From Mycobacterium conspicuum (GTDB lineage: Bacteria > Actinomycetota > Actinomycetes > Mycobacteriales > Mycobacteriaceae), in NCBI RefSeq assembly GCF_010730195.1, contig NZ_AP022613.1:2542001-2606000 (forward strand): 64,000 bases of DNA, written 5' to 3'. Positions 42,153-50,332 of this stretch are shown in pieces. Position 1 is the first letter of the stretch. The number at the start of each line of letters is the position of its first letter. A program made the position numbers and the translations under genes. A model generated the notes under the pieces. The model was not told the DNA's origin, did no database searches, and was given only the letters and a program-made list of their open reading frames with translations.

Positions 42153-43424
42153 TCAGTTGGTCTCGGGTCCCGGTCGGCGCAGCGGCAGATGTCCATGCAC
42201 GCCTTCGGCATACGCGGTTTCCGCGTGCTGGGCGAGGTCGATGCCGGACGTCTCGTCCTTGGCGCTGAGCCGGAAGCCCATCACCCGATCGATCAGTTTC
42301 GCCAGGATGAACGACACCGTGAACGCATAGAGCCCGACGACGACGATCGCCAACGTCTGCTTGCCCAGCTGCCCCAACCCGCCCCCATAAAACAGCCCCC
42401 GCGGGCCCGACGTCATGACCGCCGTGGCGAGCAACCCGATCAATGACACGCCGACCACGCCGCCGACGAAGTGCACACCGACGACATCGAGCGAATCGTC
42501 GTAGTTGAAGCGGAATTTCGCGGTGATCGCAAACGCGCACACCACCCCGGCTGCGACGCCGACGACTGCCGCGCCGAGCGTATTGACGGTCCCGCACGAC
42601 GGGGTGATCGCGACCAGGCCGGCGACCACACCGGACGCCGCACCGAACGTCGTGGGCCGGCCGTCGCGCAGTTGTTCGACCGCAAGCCAGCCGAGCATGC
42701 CCAGGCAGCCGGCGACAAGGGTGTTGAGGAAGACGGCTGCGGCAATTCCGTTGGCGGCCAACGCGGAACCGGCGTTGAACCCGAACCACCCGAACCACAG
42801 CAGCCCGGCGCCGAGCAATACGAACGGCAGGTTGTGCGGCCGCATGGCGTCCTTCTTGAAGCCGATGCGGGGGCCTACCACCAGCGCCAGCGCCAGCGCC
42901 GAAGCGCCGGAGACGATTTCGACGACGAGACCGCCCGCGTAGTCGAGGACCCCCATTTTGCCCAGCCAGCCGCCTGGTCCCCACACCCAGTGCGCGACAA
43001 CGCAGTAGACCGCGACGGCCCATATCGGGACGAACACAAACCAGGCCGCGAACTTGGCGCGGTCCGCGATCGCCCCGCTGACCAAAGCGGCCGTGACGAT
43101 CGCGAAGCCCAACTGGAACGTGGAATAGAGCAGTTCGGGAACCGTGCCGCGCAGGGTGTCGGCGCCGATGCCGAGCATCCCGACGTGTCGGAGGTTGCCG
43201 ATCAGTCCGCGGGCCCCGTCATCGGAGAACGCGATGCTGTAGCCGACCAGCAGCCACGCCACCGTGACCAGCGGGATCGAGATGAAGCTCATCATGATCA
43301 TGTTCAGCACACCGGTGGTGCGGACCATGCCGCCGTAGAAGATGGCGAGGCCGGGGGTCATCAGCAGGACCAGGGCGGTGCTGGCCAACAGCCAGGCGGT
43401 AGCGGCGGGGTCGATTGTGTGCAT
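42153..43424 (-). CDS. amt: Ammonium transporter (Amt/Rh family)
   Basis: 423 residues, about eleven membrane helices starting with TAWLLASTALVLLMTPGLAIFYGGM, the family N-terminal signature. The twin pore histidines appear in VVAHWVWGPGGWL and VVGVHFVGG. GAAGGAG lies 7 nt before the ATG at 43424, which sets the start over an upstream in-frame codon. In H37Rv the single amt is, as I recall, beside glnB far away, so this copy between Rv1687c- and mpg-like genes is extra or relocated. No GlnK gene is adjacent. Convergent with the NHL protein (7 bp apart). Confidence 0.93.
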   Translation of the reverse strand: MHTIDPAATAWLLASTALVLLMTPGLAIFYGGMVRTTGVLNMIMMSFISIPLVTVAWLLVGYSIAFSDDGARGLIGNLRHVGMLGIGADTLRGTVPELLYSTFQLGFAIVTAALVSGAIADRAKFAAWFVFVPIWAVAVYCVVAHWVWGPGGWLGKMGVLDYAGGLVVEIVSGASALALALVVGPRIGFKKDAMRPHNLPFVLLGAGLLWFGWFGFNAGSALAANGIAAAVFLNTLVAGCLGMLGWLAVEQLRDGRPTTFGAASGVVAGLVAITPSCGTVNTLGAAVVGVAAGVVCAFAITAKFRFNYDDSLDVVGVHFVGGVVGVSLIGLLATAVMTSGPRGLFYGGGLGQLGKQTLAIVVVGLYAFTVSFILAKLIDRVMGFRLSAKDETSGIDLAQHAETAYAEGVHGHLPLRRPGPETN

Positions 43425-43483
43425 GACGTGTCTCCTTCGACGTCGGGATAATGCCACGTCGGCCGTCCCGGTAGGTTCGCTGG

Positions 43484-44095
43484 GTGGCTGCTGACCAGTT
43501 GCTCGTCGATCCGGTCGCGGCGGCGCATCGGCTGCTTGGGGCCACCCTGGTGGGTCGCGGGGTGCGCGCCACCCTCGTCGAGGTCGAGGCCTACGGCGGG
43601 GTTCCCGACGGCCCGTGGCCGGACGCTTCCGCGCACTCGTATCGCGGCATCAACGGCCGCAACGCGGTGATGTTCGGCCCCCCGGGGCGGCTGTACACCT
43701 ACCGCAGCCACGGTATTCACGTGTGCGCCAACGTCTCCTGCGGACCCGACGGCGTCGCGGCCGCCGTGTTGCTCAGGGCCGCGGCCATCGAGGAGGGTAC
43801 CGACGTCGCCCGGGGCAGGCGCGGCGCGGCCGTCCGCACCGTCGCGTTGGCACGCGGCCCGGGGAATTTATGCTCAGCCCTGGGAATCACCATGGCCGAC
43901 AACGGGATTGACTTGTTCGACCGGAAGAGTCCGGTGCGGTTGGTCCTCAACACGGCGCAAGGCGCGGTGTCGGGTCCCCGTGTCGGGGTCAGCCAGGCCG
44001 CCGACCGGCCCTGGCGGTTGTGGCTCGCGGGCCGACCGGAAGTCTCCCCCTACCGCCGCAGCCCCCGGGCCCCGGCGCCGGGCGAGAGCGACTGA
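43484..44095 (+). CDS. mpg: 3-methyladenine DNA glycosylase (AAG/MPG family)
   Basis: 203 residues, matching the mycobacterial length. It removes alkylated purines in base-excision repair. Motifs: LVEVEAYGG with the catalytic glutamate, SAHSYRG, NAVMFGPPGRLYTYRSHG and GPGNLCSALGI. GTG start, 59 bp from the divergent amt. Followed by a large hairpin at 44120. Confidence 0.93.
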   Translation: MAADQLLVDPVAAAHRLLGATLVGRGVRATLVEVEAYGGVPDGPWPDASAHSYRGINGRNAVMFGPPGRLYTYRSHGIHVCANVSCGPDGVAAAVLLRAAAIEEGTDVARGRRGAAVRTVALARGPGNLCSALGITMADNGIDLFDRKSPVRLVLNTAQGAVSGPRVGVSQAADRPWRLWLAGRPEVSPYRRSPRAPAPGESD

Positions 44096-44118
44096 AGGGT
44101 TCGCCGACGGGCTGAGCG

Positions 44119-44178
44119 CGCGAGCGTAACCGGGCTGCGAAATTCCGCGCCAGAAATCGCAGCCACGTTACGCTCGCG
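44119..44178. terminator. Long inverted repeat, probable terminator of mpg (CGAGCGT-arm family)
   Basis: Arms 44119-44140 and 44157-44178 (22 bp, two mismatches). Outer part GCGAGCGTAAC, inner part GGCTGCGA, 16-nt loop, no T-run. It lies 24 bp after the mpg stop. Confidence 0.65.
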
Positions 44179-44214
44179 GACCGCAGTCACGGGTGACAGC
44201 GACGAGATCTGATG

Positions 44215-44369
44215 GTGGTGACCCGCTGCGCCCGGCTTCGCCGCGCTTGCGATCACCACTATCTGATTAGTGGTGACCCGCTGCGCCCGGCTTCGCCGCG
44301 CTTGCGATCACCACGGGGTCGATGGTGGTGACCCGCTGCGCCCGGCTTCGCCGCGCTTGCGATCACCAC
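44215..44369. repeat. Three tandem 45-bp repeats with an exact 55-bp period
   Basis: Identical 45-bp units at 44215-44259, 44270-44314 and 44325-44369, separated by two unrelated 10-bp spacers. Each unit begins GTGGTGACCC and ends GCGATCACCAC, so its ends are inverted and each can fold into a hairpin. The array ends 14 bp before the tyrS ATG. It resembles a minisatellite (MIRU/VNTR-like). Three perfect copies suggest recent amplification or homogenisation. Confidence 0.9.
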
Positions 44370-44383
44370 TAAAGTCGTCCGGG

Positions 44384-45658
44384 ATGTCAAGCATGATCCT
44401 CGACGAGCTCGGCTGGCGCGACCTGATCGCGCAGTCCACCGACCTCGACGCGCTGGCGGCCGAAGCGCAACAGGGGCCGATGACGGTGTACGCCGGTTTT
44501 GACCCGACCGCGCCGAGCCTGCACGCCGGGCATCTGGTGCCGCTGCTGACGTTGCGGCGGTTTCAACGCGCGGGTCACCGCCCCATCGTGCTCGCGGGCG
44601 GCGCCACCGGCATGATCGGTGACCCGCGTGAGGTGGGTGAGCGCACGCTGAACGAGGCCGGCACCGTTGCCGATTGGACCGACCGGATCCGCGGGCAGCT
44701 GGAACGTTTCGTCGACTTCGACAGCTCGCCGACCGGTGCGATCGTCGAGAACAACCTCGACTGGACCGGCCAGCTGTCGGCGATCGAATTCCTGCGCGAT
44801 CTCGGCAAGCATTTCTCGGTGAACGTGATGCTGGATCGCGACACCATCCGGCGCCGCCTCGACGGCGAGGGAATCTCCTACACCGAGTTCAGCTACATGC
44901 TGCTGCAGGCCAACGACTACGTCGAATTGCATCAGCGGCACGGGTGCACGCTGCAGCTCGGCGGGTCGGATCAGTGGGGCAACATCATCGCCGGGGTCCG
45001 CCTGGTCCGCCAGAAACTGGGCGCCTCGGTGCATGCGCTCACCGTTCCGCTGGTCACCGCGGCCGACGGCACCAAGTTCGGCAAATCCACCGGCGGCGGC
45101 AGCCTGTGGCTAGACCCTCAGCTCACCAGCCCCTATGCCTGGTACCAGTACTTCGTCAACACCGCCGACGCCGACGTGATCCGCTACCTGCGCTGGTTCA
45201 CCTTCTTGTCGGCCGACGAGGTGGCCGAGCTGGAACAGGCCACGGCCGAGCGGCCGCAGCAGCGTGCCGCCCAGCGCCGGCTCGCCGCCGAGCTCACCGT
45301 TCTGGTGCATGGCGAAGAGGCGAAGGCGGCGGTCGAGCACGCCAGCCAGGCGCTTTTCGGCCGCGGCGAACTCGACCGTCTGGACGAGTCGACGCTGGCC
45401 GCGGCGCTGCGCGAGGCGGCGGTCGCCGAGCTCAAGCCCGGCGGCCCCGACGGGATCGTCGACTTGCTGGTGGCCAGCGGCTTGTCGGCGAGCCGGGGCG
45501 CGGCGCGACGCACGATCGAAGAGGGCGGCGCCTACGTCAACAACGTCCGCATCGAGAGCGACGAATGGGTGCCGCGCGATTCGGATTTCCTGCACGGTCG
45601 CTGGCTGGTGCTGCGCCGCGGCAAGCGCAATATCGCGGGCATCGAACGGGTCGGGTAG
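44384..45658 (+). CDS. tyrS: Tyrosyl-tRNA synthetase
   Basis: 424 residues, as in M. tuberculosis. The class I Rossmann domain has HAGH (47-50, the HIGH motif) and KFGKS (231-235, the KMSKS motif). A C-terminal S4 RNA-binding domain spans about 350-420 (ASRGAARRTIEEGGAYVNN). The frame is open upstream through the tandem repeats, but conservation begins at MSSMILDEL, so the ATG at 44384 is used. The 5' leader must contain or abut the repeat array. Confidence 0.97.
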   Translation: MSSMILDELGWRDLIAQSTDLDALAAEAQQGPMTVYAGFDPTAPSLHAGHLVPLLTLRRFQRAGHRPIVLAGGATGMIGDPREVGERTLNEAGTVADWTDRIRGQLERFVDFDSSPTGAIVENNLDWTGQLSAIEFLRDLGKHFSVNVMLDRDTIRRRLDGEGISYTEFSYMLLQANDYVELHQRHGCTLQLGGSDQWGNIIAGVRLVRQKLGASVHALTVPLVTAADGTKFGKSTGGGSLWLDPQLTSPYAWYQYFVNTADADVIRYLRWFTFLSADEVAELEQATAERPQQRAAQRRLAAELTVLVHGEEAKAAVEHASQALFGRGELDRLDESTLAAALREAAVAELKPGGPDGIVDLLVASGLSASRGAARRTIEEGGAYVNNVRIESDEWVPRDSDFLHGRWLVLRRGKRNIAGIERVG

Positions 45659-45702
45659 CGAAACGCTTTAGTGCGCAAACCTTTACCGGACCGTGTCGCA
45701 GC

Positions 45703-45731
45703 TGTGACTCTGCTTGACCACTGTTGTCACA
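45703..45731. promoter_or_regulatory. Widely spaced dyad TGTGAC-N17-GTCACA before a secreted protein gene
   Basis: TGTGAC (45703-45708) and GTCACA (45726-45731) are perfect inverted arms abutting the ATG at 45732. The spacing does not suit a Crp site. Its function is unknown. Confidence 0.25.
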
Positions 45732-46103
45732 ATGCGTTACGCGCCTTCGCTACACCAGCCCACCGTTCGCATTGTGGTGCTGGCCGCGGGCATGGCGCTG
45801 ACGTCTGTGGCCGCCGCCACGCTGGCGGCACCCATCCGCGCCGACATCATGGGCAACGCGTTCCTGGCCGCCCTGACCAATGCCGGGGTTCCGTATAGCG
45901 AACCGGCCGCCGCGACGGCGCTCGGTGAGTCGGTCTGCCCGATGGTGTTTGCGCCCGGCGGCTCGTTCGATGCGATTGCCGCCCGAGTGGCCGACGACAG
46001 CGGAATCTCGCACGAGGCGGCCGGAGCGTTCACCCTCATCGCCATCGCGACGTATTGTCCGGCAATTCTGGGGCCGCTGTTGTCTGATCGGCGGCCGGCC
46101 TAG
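45732..46103 (+). CDS. Small secreted DUF732-type protein (LprJ position, no lipobox)
   Basis: 123 residues: signal peptide (about 1-36, cleavage near APIRA-D), then a DUF732-like core with FLAALTNAGVPYS, ALGESVCPMVF and a second Cys near the end (YCPAIL), a pair likely to form a disulfide. H37Rv has lprJ (Rv1690) here. This version lacks a lipobox cysteine, so it is predicted to be released rather than lipidated. ATG 45732 is preferred over an in-frame TTG at 45714. Function unknown. Confidence 0.75.
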   Translation: MRYAPSLHQPTVRIVVLAAGMALTSVAAATLAAPIRADIMGNAFLAALTNAGVPYSEPAAATALGESVCPMVFAPGGSFDAIAARVADDSGISHEAAGAFTLIAIATYCPAILGPLLSDRRPA

Positions 46104-46134
46104 CACCCCGTAAGCGTCCCGTAACCTTTACGGA

Positions 46135-46980
46135 GTGGTCGACGACAGGCACGGTCGGGGCGGCGAGCGGCGTCCGCGGTCGACTGCTGGCTCCGGCGGC
46201 CCCCGCGGGTCTCAGGGGCGCGGGCCACGCACCGAGTGGGAGGGCCGCTGGTCGGGCCCCGGCCGCGCGCGCTCGGCGCAGCCGCAGCGCTCATCACCCG
46301 GCGATGACGGGCCGCCGATACCGCCGGACATCGACGCCAGGCAGCTGGCGCCCGAGGTCCGGCGCGAGCTGAGCACCTTGGACCGTGCCACCGCCGACGC
46401 GGTGGCGCGGCACCTGGTCGCCGCCGGGCAATTGCTCGACGAGGACCCCGAGGCGGCCCTGCGCCATGCCCGCGCAGCGCGGGCCCGGGCCAGCCGGATC
46501 GCCGCGATTCGGGAGGCCGTCGGAATCGCGGCGTATCACAGCGGCGATTGGGGCCAGGCGCTCTCCGAATTGCGCGCCGCCCGCCGGATGGGCAGCAAGT
46601 CCGCGTTGCTCGCGCTGATCGCCGATTGCGAACGGGGACTGGGCCGTCCGGAGCGGGCGATCGAACTGGCCCGTGGACCCGAGGCGGCCCAGCTCTCCGG
46701 CGACGATGCCGACGAGTTGCGCATCGTCGCCGCCGGTGCCCGCGCGGACCTCGGGCAGCTGGAGCAGGCATTGGCCCTCTTGTCGACACCGCAGCTGGAT
46801 CCCAACCGCACCGGCTCAACGGCCGCGCGGCTGTTCTACGTCTACGCCGACACGCTGCTGGCCCTCGGTCGCGACGAGGAAGCGCTGCAGTGGTTCCTGC
46901 GCTCCGCCGGCGCCGACGTCGACGGTGTCACCGACGCCGAAGACCGGGTGGAAGAGCTGGGCGCGGCAGACACATCGTGA
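46135..46980 (+). CDS. TPR-like conserved protein (Rv1691-like)
   Basis: 281 residues. The first 65 are a disordered Gly/Arg/Pro-rich stretch. The rest is alpha-helical with tetratricopeptide-like pairs such as AGQLLDEDPEAALRHARAA and GRPERAIELARG, suggesting protein-protein contacts. GTG start at 46135; the true start could be further in, since the N-terminus is low complexity. It overlaps the phosphatase gene by 4 bp (GTGA). Function unknown. Confidence 0.75.
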   Translation: MVDDRHGRGGERRPRSTAGSGGPRGSQGRGPRTEWEGRWSGPGRARSAQPQRSSPGDDGPPIPPDIDARQLAPEVRRELSTLDRATADAVARHLVAAGQLLDEDPEAALRHARAARARASRIAAIREAVGIAAYHSGDWGQALSELRAARRMGSKSALLALIADCERGLGRPERAIELARGPEAAQLSGDDADELRIVAAGARADLGQLEQALALLSTPQLDPNRTGSTAARLFYVYADTLLALGRDEEALQWFLRSAGADVDGVTDAEDRVEELGAADTS

Positions 46981-47981
46981 AAAGCCTTGCGCAGCAATAT
47001 GATTGCCTGCTGGTCGATCTGGATGGGACCGTGTTTCGCGGCCGTCAGCCGACCGAGGGCGCGGTCGAGGCGCTGGACCGGGCCGACTCCCGCAAGCTGT
47101 TCGTCACCAACAACGCCTCCCGCAGCGCGGACGAGGTGGCCGCGCACCTGCGTGAGCTCGGCTTCACCGCCAGCGCCGCCGACGTCGTCACCAGCGCGCA
47201 AAGCGCGGCGCACCTGCTCGCCGGTCAGTTGCCGTCGCAGTCGCCGGTCTTGATCGTCGGCACCGACGCGTTGGCCAACGAGATCACCGCGGTCGGGCTG
47301 CGTCCCGTGCGCCGGTTTGACGACGACCCGGTCGCCGTCGTGCAGGGCCTCTCGATGACCATCGGCTGGCCCGATCTCGCCGAGGCCGCGCTGGCCATCC
47401 GCGCGGGCGCGCTGTGGGTGGCGGCCAACGTCGATCCCACCTTGCCCACCGAGCGCGGTCTGCTGCCGGGCAACGGGTCGCTGGTGGCCGCGCTCCGGGC
47501 CGCCACCGGCGCGCAACCCCAGGTGGCGGGCAAGCCGGGCCGCCAACTGATGCAGGATGCGGTGGACCGTGGCGATTTCGATGCGCCGTTGGTGATCGGC
47601 GACAGGTTGGACACCGACATCGAGGGGGCCAACAATGCCGGGCTGCCCAGCCTGATGGTGCTCTCCGGGGTCAACACCGCGCGCGACGCGGTCTACGCCG
47701 AGCCCGTCCGGCGGCCCACCTACATCGGCCTCGACCTGCGTTCGCTGCACCAGGACGGCACACGGCTCAAGGTGGGGCAGCAATCGGGCTGGCGGGTCGA
47801 CCTCAGCGCCGACACAATCACGGTCAGCGCCAACGGGGGGGATGACGGCGATGGGTTGTCGATCGTTCGTGCAGTCGCCGACGCGGTGTGGAGCGCACAC
47901 TCGCCGCTGCGAATCGAGGCCGGCGACGACGAGGCGCGCGACGCGCTGGGCCGCTGGGATCTTATGGGTAGTTCTGAATGA
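46977..47981 (+). CDS. HAD-family phosphatase, glycerol-3-phosphate phosphatase type (Rv1692-like)
   Basis: 334 residues. HAD motif I is DLDGT (14-18, nucleophile Asp14), motif II is FVTNNAS, and motifs III/IV are in GKPGRQLM and VIGDRLDTDIEGANNAG. A C2-cap insertion of the NagD/PGP class lies between. The M. tuberculosis homologue dephosphorylates glycerol-3-phosphate during glycerophospholipid recycling. The GTG at 46977 overlaps the upstream stop. The 3' end overlaps a convergent small gene by 20 bp. Confidence 0.88.
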   Translation: MKSLAQQYDCLLVDLDGTVFRGRQPTEGAVEALDRADSRKLFVTNNASRSADEVAAHLRELGFTASAADVVTSAQSAAHLLAGQLPSQSPVLIVGTDALANEITAVGLRPVRRFDDDPVAVVQGLSMTIGWPDLAEAALAIRAGALWVAANVDPTLPTERGLLPGNGSLVAALRAATGAQPQVAGKPGRQLMQDAVDRGDFDAPLVIGDRLDTDIEGANNAGLPSLMVLSGVNTARDAVYAEPVRRPTYIGLDLRSLHQDGTRLKVGQQSGWRVDLSADTITVSANGGDDGDGLSIVRAVADAVWSAHSPLRIEAGDDEARDALGRWDLMGSSE

Positions 47982-48267
47982 CGCACTGCACCACCGCATT
48001 GGCGGCGTGCTGGTCGAATCCCGTCTGCGCGACGCGCTGGGCTTCCGCATCGGGGGAGACACCGGACTTGAGCGCCTGCTCAATCTCGCCGACGAGCTGC
48101 ATGCTCAGGGGGTCGGGTGCCCGCAGTGGGAGTTGCTGAGCATTTCCCGCAACGCACCGGCGGTAACCGCTGATGTCGGCGTGCGCCGGCGATGCCCCGA
48201 TCACTGGGGCGATGAGCAGGACGGCGCCGGCCGTGCCGAGCGCCGCGGTGAAAGAGGTGATAGACAT
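47962..48267 (-). CDS. Small secreted protein, function unknown
   Basis: 101 residues: signal peptide MSITSFTAALGTAGAVLL with cleavage near SPAHA-D, then a helical mature part with two cysteines (GYRRC, VVQC), DUF732-like in pattern. ATG at 48267. The frame opens further upstream but without signal-peptide character. I recall no gene here in H37Rv between Rv1692 and Rv1693. Convergent with the phosphatase gene (20-bp overlap). Confidence 0.65.
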   Translation of the reverse strand: MSITSFTAALGTAGAVLLIAPVIGASPAHADISGYRRCVAGNAQQLPLRAPDPLSMQLVGEIEQALKSGVSPDAEAQRVAQTGFDQHAANAVVQCVIQNYP

Positions 48268-48336
48268 GCCTTTACATACCCATTTGGCCGCGCGTTGACG
48301 CCGTCGACCGCAGGATGTGACTCGCCGGGGCGCGGC

Positions 48337-48369
48337 ACCGCTTGCTAACGGCCAAGCGGTGACTAGCGT
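48337..48369 (+). promoter_or_regulatory. Promoter with embedded dyad for the Rv1693-tlyA-nadK-recN operon
   Basis: TTGCTA (48342-48347), a 16-bp spacer and TAGCGT (48364-48369) end 9 nt before the ATG at 48379, consistent with a very short leader. A perfect 8-bp dyad ACCGCTTG (48337-48344) / CAAGCGGT (48353-48360) overlaps the -35 and spacer, a good place for a repressor. Confidence 0.5.
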
Positions 48370-48378
48370 AAAGACGCA

Positions 48379-48567
48379 ATGACTACCGATCCGGATCAGA
48401 TCCGCGCTGAAATCAACGCCCTGCTGGCCCAATTGCCCGACCCCCACGATATGACGGCCGAGTCGGAAAACCAGCCGTCCCTCGCCGACCTGGAGCAGAT
48501 GGCCCGCCGGCTTTCCGAGGCCCATGACGTGCTGTTACGGGCCCTGGAGTCGGCGGAGAAGGGCTGA
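48379..48567 (+). CDS. Small conserved acidic protein (Rv1693-like)
   Basis: 62 residues, acidic and helical, no cysteine or membrane segment (MTTDPDQIRAEINALLAQL, then LEQMARRLSEAHDVLLRALES). It is the first gene of the tlyA operon and conserved in that position in mycobacteria as I recall. The coding stop is 8 bp before tlyA. Function unknown. Confidence 0.8.
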   Translation: MTTDPDQIRAEINALLAQLPDPHDMTAESENQPSLADLEQMARRLSEAHDVLLRALESAEKG

Positions 48568-48575
48568 GTGCGCGC

Positions 48576-49385
48576 ATGTCCCGGCGTGCCCGCGTCGACG
48601 CCGAGCTGGTGCGGCGCGGCCTGGCCCGGTCCCGTCAGCAGGCCGCGGAGCTGATCGGCGCCGGCAAGGTGCGCATCGACGGCCTGCCGGCCGTGAAGCC
48701 GGCCACCGCCGTCGCCGTCACCGCCGCGCTGACCGTGGCCGACGACGGCGAACGCACCTGGGTGTCGCGGGGCGCGCACAAGCTCATCGGGGCGCTGGAC
48801 GCCTTCGGGATCCCCGTCGAGGGTCGTCGCTGCCTGGACGCCGGGGCGTCGACCGGCGGATTCACCGAAGTGCTGCTCGATCGCGGGGCGGGCGAGGTGG
48901 TTGCGGTCGACGTGGGATATGGCCAGCTGGCCTGGTCGTTGCGCAGCGATTCGCGGGTGGTCGTCGTCGAGCGGACCAACGTGCGGGACCTGACGCCCGA
49001 GGCGATCGGCGGGCGGGCCGACCTGGTGGTGGCCGACCTGTCGTTCATCTCGCTGGCCACCGTGTTACCGGCGCTGGCTGGATGCGCCGCGCCCGGCGCG
49101 GATATCGTTCCCATGGTGAAGCCGCAGTTTGAGGTGGGGAAGGGCCAGGTGGGTCCCGGCGGGGTGGTTCACGACCCGGTGTTGCGCGCGGAAGCGGTGC
49201 GCAGCGTCGCGCGGCGCGCGGGGGAGCTGGGATGGCACACCGTGGATGTCACGGCCAGCCCGCTGCCGGGCCCGTCGGGCAATGTCGAATACTTCCTGTG
49301 GCTGCGCGCCGAGACTGACCGTGGGCTAGCTGGTGATGCCCTGGCCGCGGCGGTGCAGCGCGCGGTGGCAGAGGGTCCGCAATGA
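48576..49385 (+). CDS. tlyA: 16S/23S rRNA 2'-O-methyltransferase TlyA
   Basis: 269 residues: N-terminal S4 domain (about 1-62) and FtsJ-like methyltransferase with the SAM loop DAGASTGGFTE and catalytic region (VADLSFISL, VKPQFEVGK). TlyA methylates 16S C1409 and 23S C1920 and makes ribosomes sensitive to capreomycin and viomycin. The frame is intact, so wild-type susceptibility by this route is expected. It overlaps nadK by 4 bp. Confidence 0.95.
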   Translation: MSRRARVDAELVRRGLARSRQQAAELIGAGKVRIDGLPAVKPATAVAVTAALTVADDGERTWVSRGAHKLIGALDAFGIPVEGRRCLDAGASTGGFTEVLLDRGAGEVVAVDVGYGQLAWSLRSDSRVVVVERTNVRDLTPEAIGGRADLVVADLSFISLATVLPALAGCAAPGADIVPMVKPQFEVGKGQVGPGGVVHDPVLRAEAVRSVARRAGELGWHTVDVTASPLPGPSGNVEYFLWLRAETDRGLAGDALAAAVQRAVAEGPQ

Positions 49386-50317
49386 CGCCCCAAAGTCACA
49401 AGGAACGCACCGTTCTGCTGGTGGTCCACACCGGGCGCGATGAAGCGACCGAGACCGCGCGGCGCGTCGAAAAGGTGTTGGGCGACCAGGGGATTGCGCT
49501 TCGGGTGCTGTCCGCCGAGGCGGTCGACCGGGGATCGCTGCACCTGGCTCCCGACGACATGCGTGCCCTGGGCGTCGAGATCGAGGTGGTCGACGCCGAG
49601 CCGAATGCCGCCGAGGGCTGCGAGCTGGTGCTCGTCCTCGGCGGCGACGGCACCTTTCTGCGCGCGGCCGAATTGGCTCGCAACGCCGGCATTCCGGTGC
49701 TCGGCGTCAACCTGGGTCGGATCGGCTTTTTGGCCGAGGCCGAGGCGGAGTCCATCGAAACGGTGCTCGAGCACGTCATCGCGCGTGACTACCGGGTGGA
49801 GGAGCGACTGACGCTGGATATCGTTGTGCGCTACCGGGGCACCGTCATCGAGCAGGGCTGGGCGCTCAACGAGGCCAGCCTGGAAAAGGGCCCGCGACTC
49901 GGCGTGCTGGGGGTGGTCGTCGAAATCGACGGTCGCCCGGTGTCCACGTTCGGCTGCGACGGGGTGTTGGTGGCCACGCCCACCGGATCCACCGCGTACG
50001 CGTTCTCGGCCGGCGGCCCGGTGTTGTGGCCGGACCTCGAGGCGATCCTGGTGGTGCCCAACAACGCTCACGCGCTGTTCGGCCGCCCGATGGTCACCAG
50101 CCCCGAGGCGACGATCGCCATCGAGATCGAAGCGGGCGGAAACGACGCCCTGGTGTTCTGCGACGGCCGCCGCGAAATGGTCATACCGGCCGGCGGGCGG
50201 CTCGAGGTGACTCGTTGCGCCACACCGGTTAAATGGGCACGCCTGGACAGCGCGCCGTTCACCGATCGCTTGGTGCGCAAGTTCCGGTTGCCGGTAACCG
50301 GTTGGCGGGGAAAGTAA
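49382..50317 (+). CDS. nadK: NAD kinase
   Basis: 311 residues. Makes NADP from NAD using ATP or polyphosphate (PpnK). The conserved GGDGT begins at 87. The NE/SxxEKG segment (LNEASLEKG) and the GSTAY loop follow. The ATG overlaps the tlyA stop (ATGA). It lies between tlyA and recN, an order common in actinobacteria. Confidence 0.96.
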   Translation: MTPQSHKERTVLLVVHTGRDEATETARRVEKVLGDQGIALRVLSAEAVDRGSLHLAPDDMRALGVEIEVVDAEPNAAEGCELVLVLGGDGTFLRAAELARNAGIPVLGVNLGRIGFLAEAEAESIETVLEHVIARDYRVEERLTLDIVVRYRGTVIEQGWALNEASLEKGPRLGVLGVVVEIDGRPVSTFGCDGVLVATPTGSTAYAFSAGGPVLWPDLEAILVVPNNAHALFGRPMVTSPEATIAIEIEAGGNDALVFCDGRREMVIPAGGRLEVTRCATPVKWARLDSAPFTDRLVRKFRLPVTGWRGK

Positions 50318-50332
50318 ACGGCGCTTTGACTG

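Noticed and set aside
44215..44369. CRISPR array
   Set aside because: Only three units of 45 bp with 10-bp spacers and no cas genes. Spacer length is far too short, and the units have hairpin ends like a minisatellite.
44270..44383. N-terminal extension of TyrS through the tandem repeats
   Set aside because: The frame is open only because the repeats lack stops in that phase. Conserved TyrS sequence and usual length begin at 44384.
44096..44383. T-box riboswitch for tyrS
   Set aside because: No T-box sequence, specifier loop or antiterminator arrangement could be found; the region is a hairpin plus direct repeats.
45732..46103. Lipoprotein LprJ
   Set aside because: Position and DUF732 core fit, but there is no lipobox cysteine at the end of the signal peptide.
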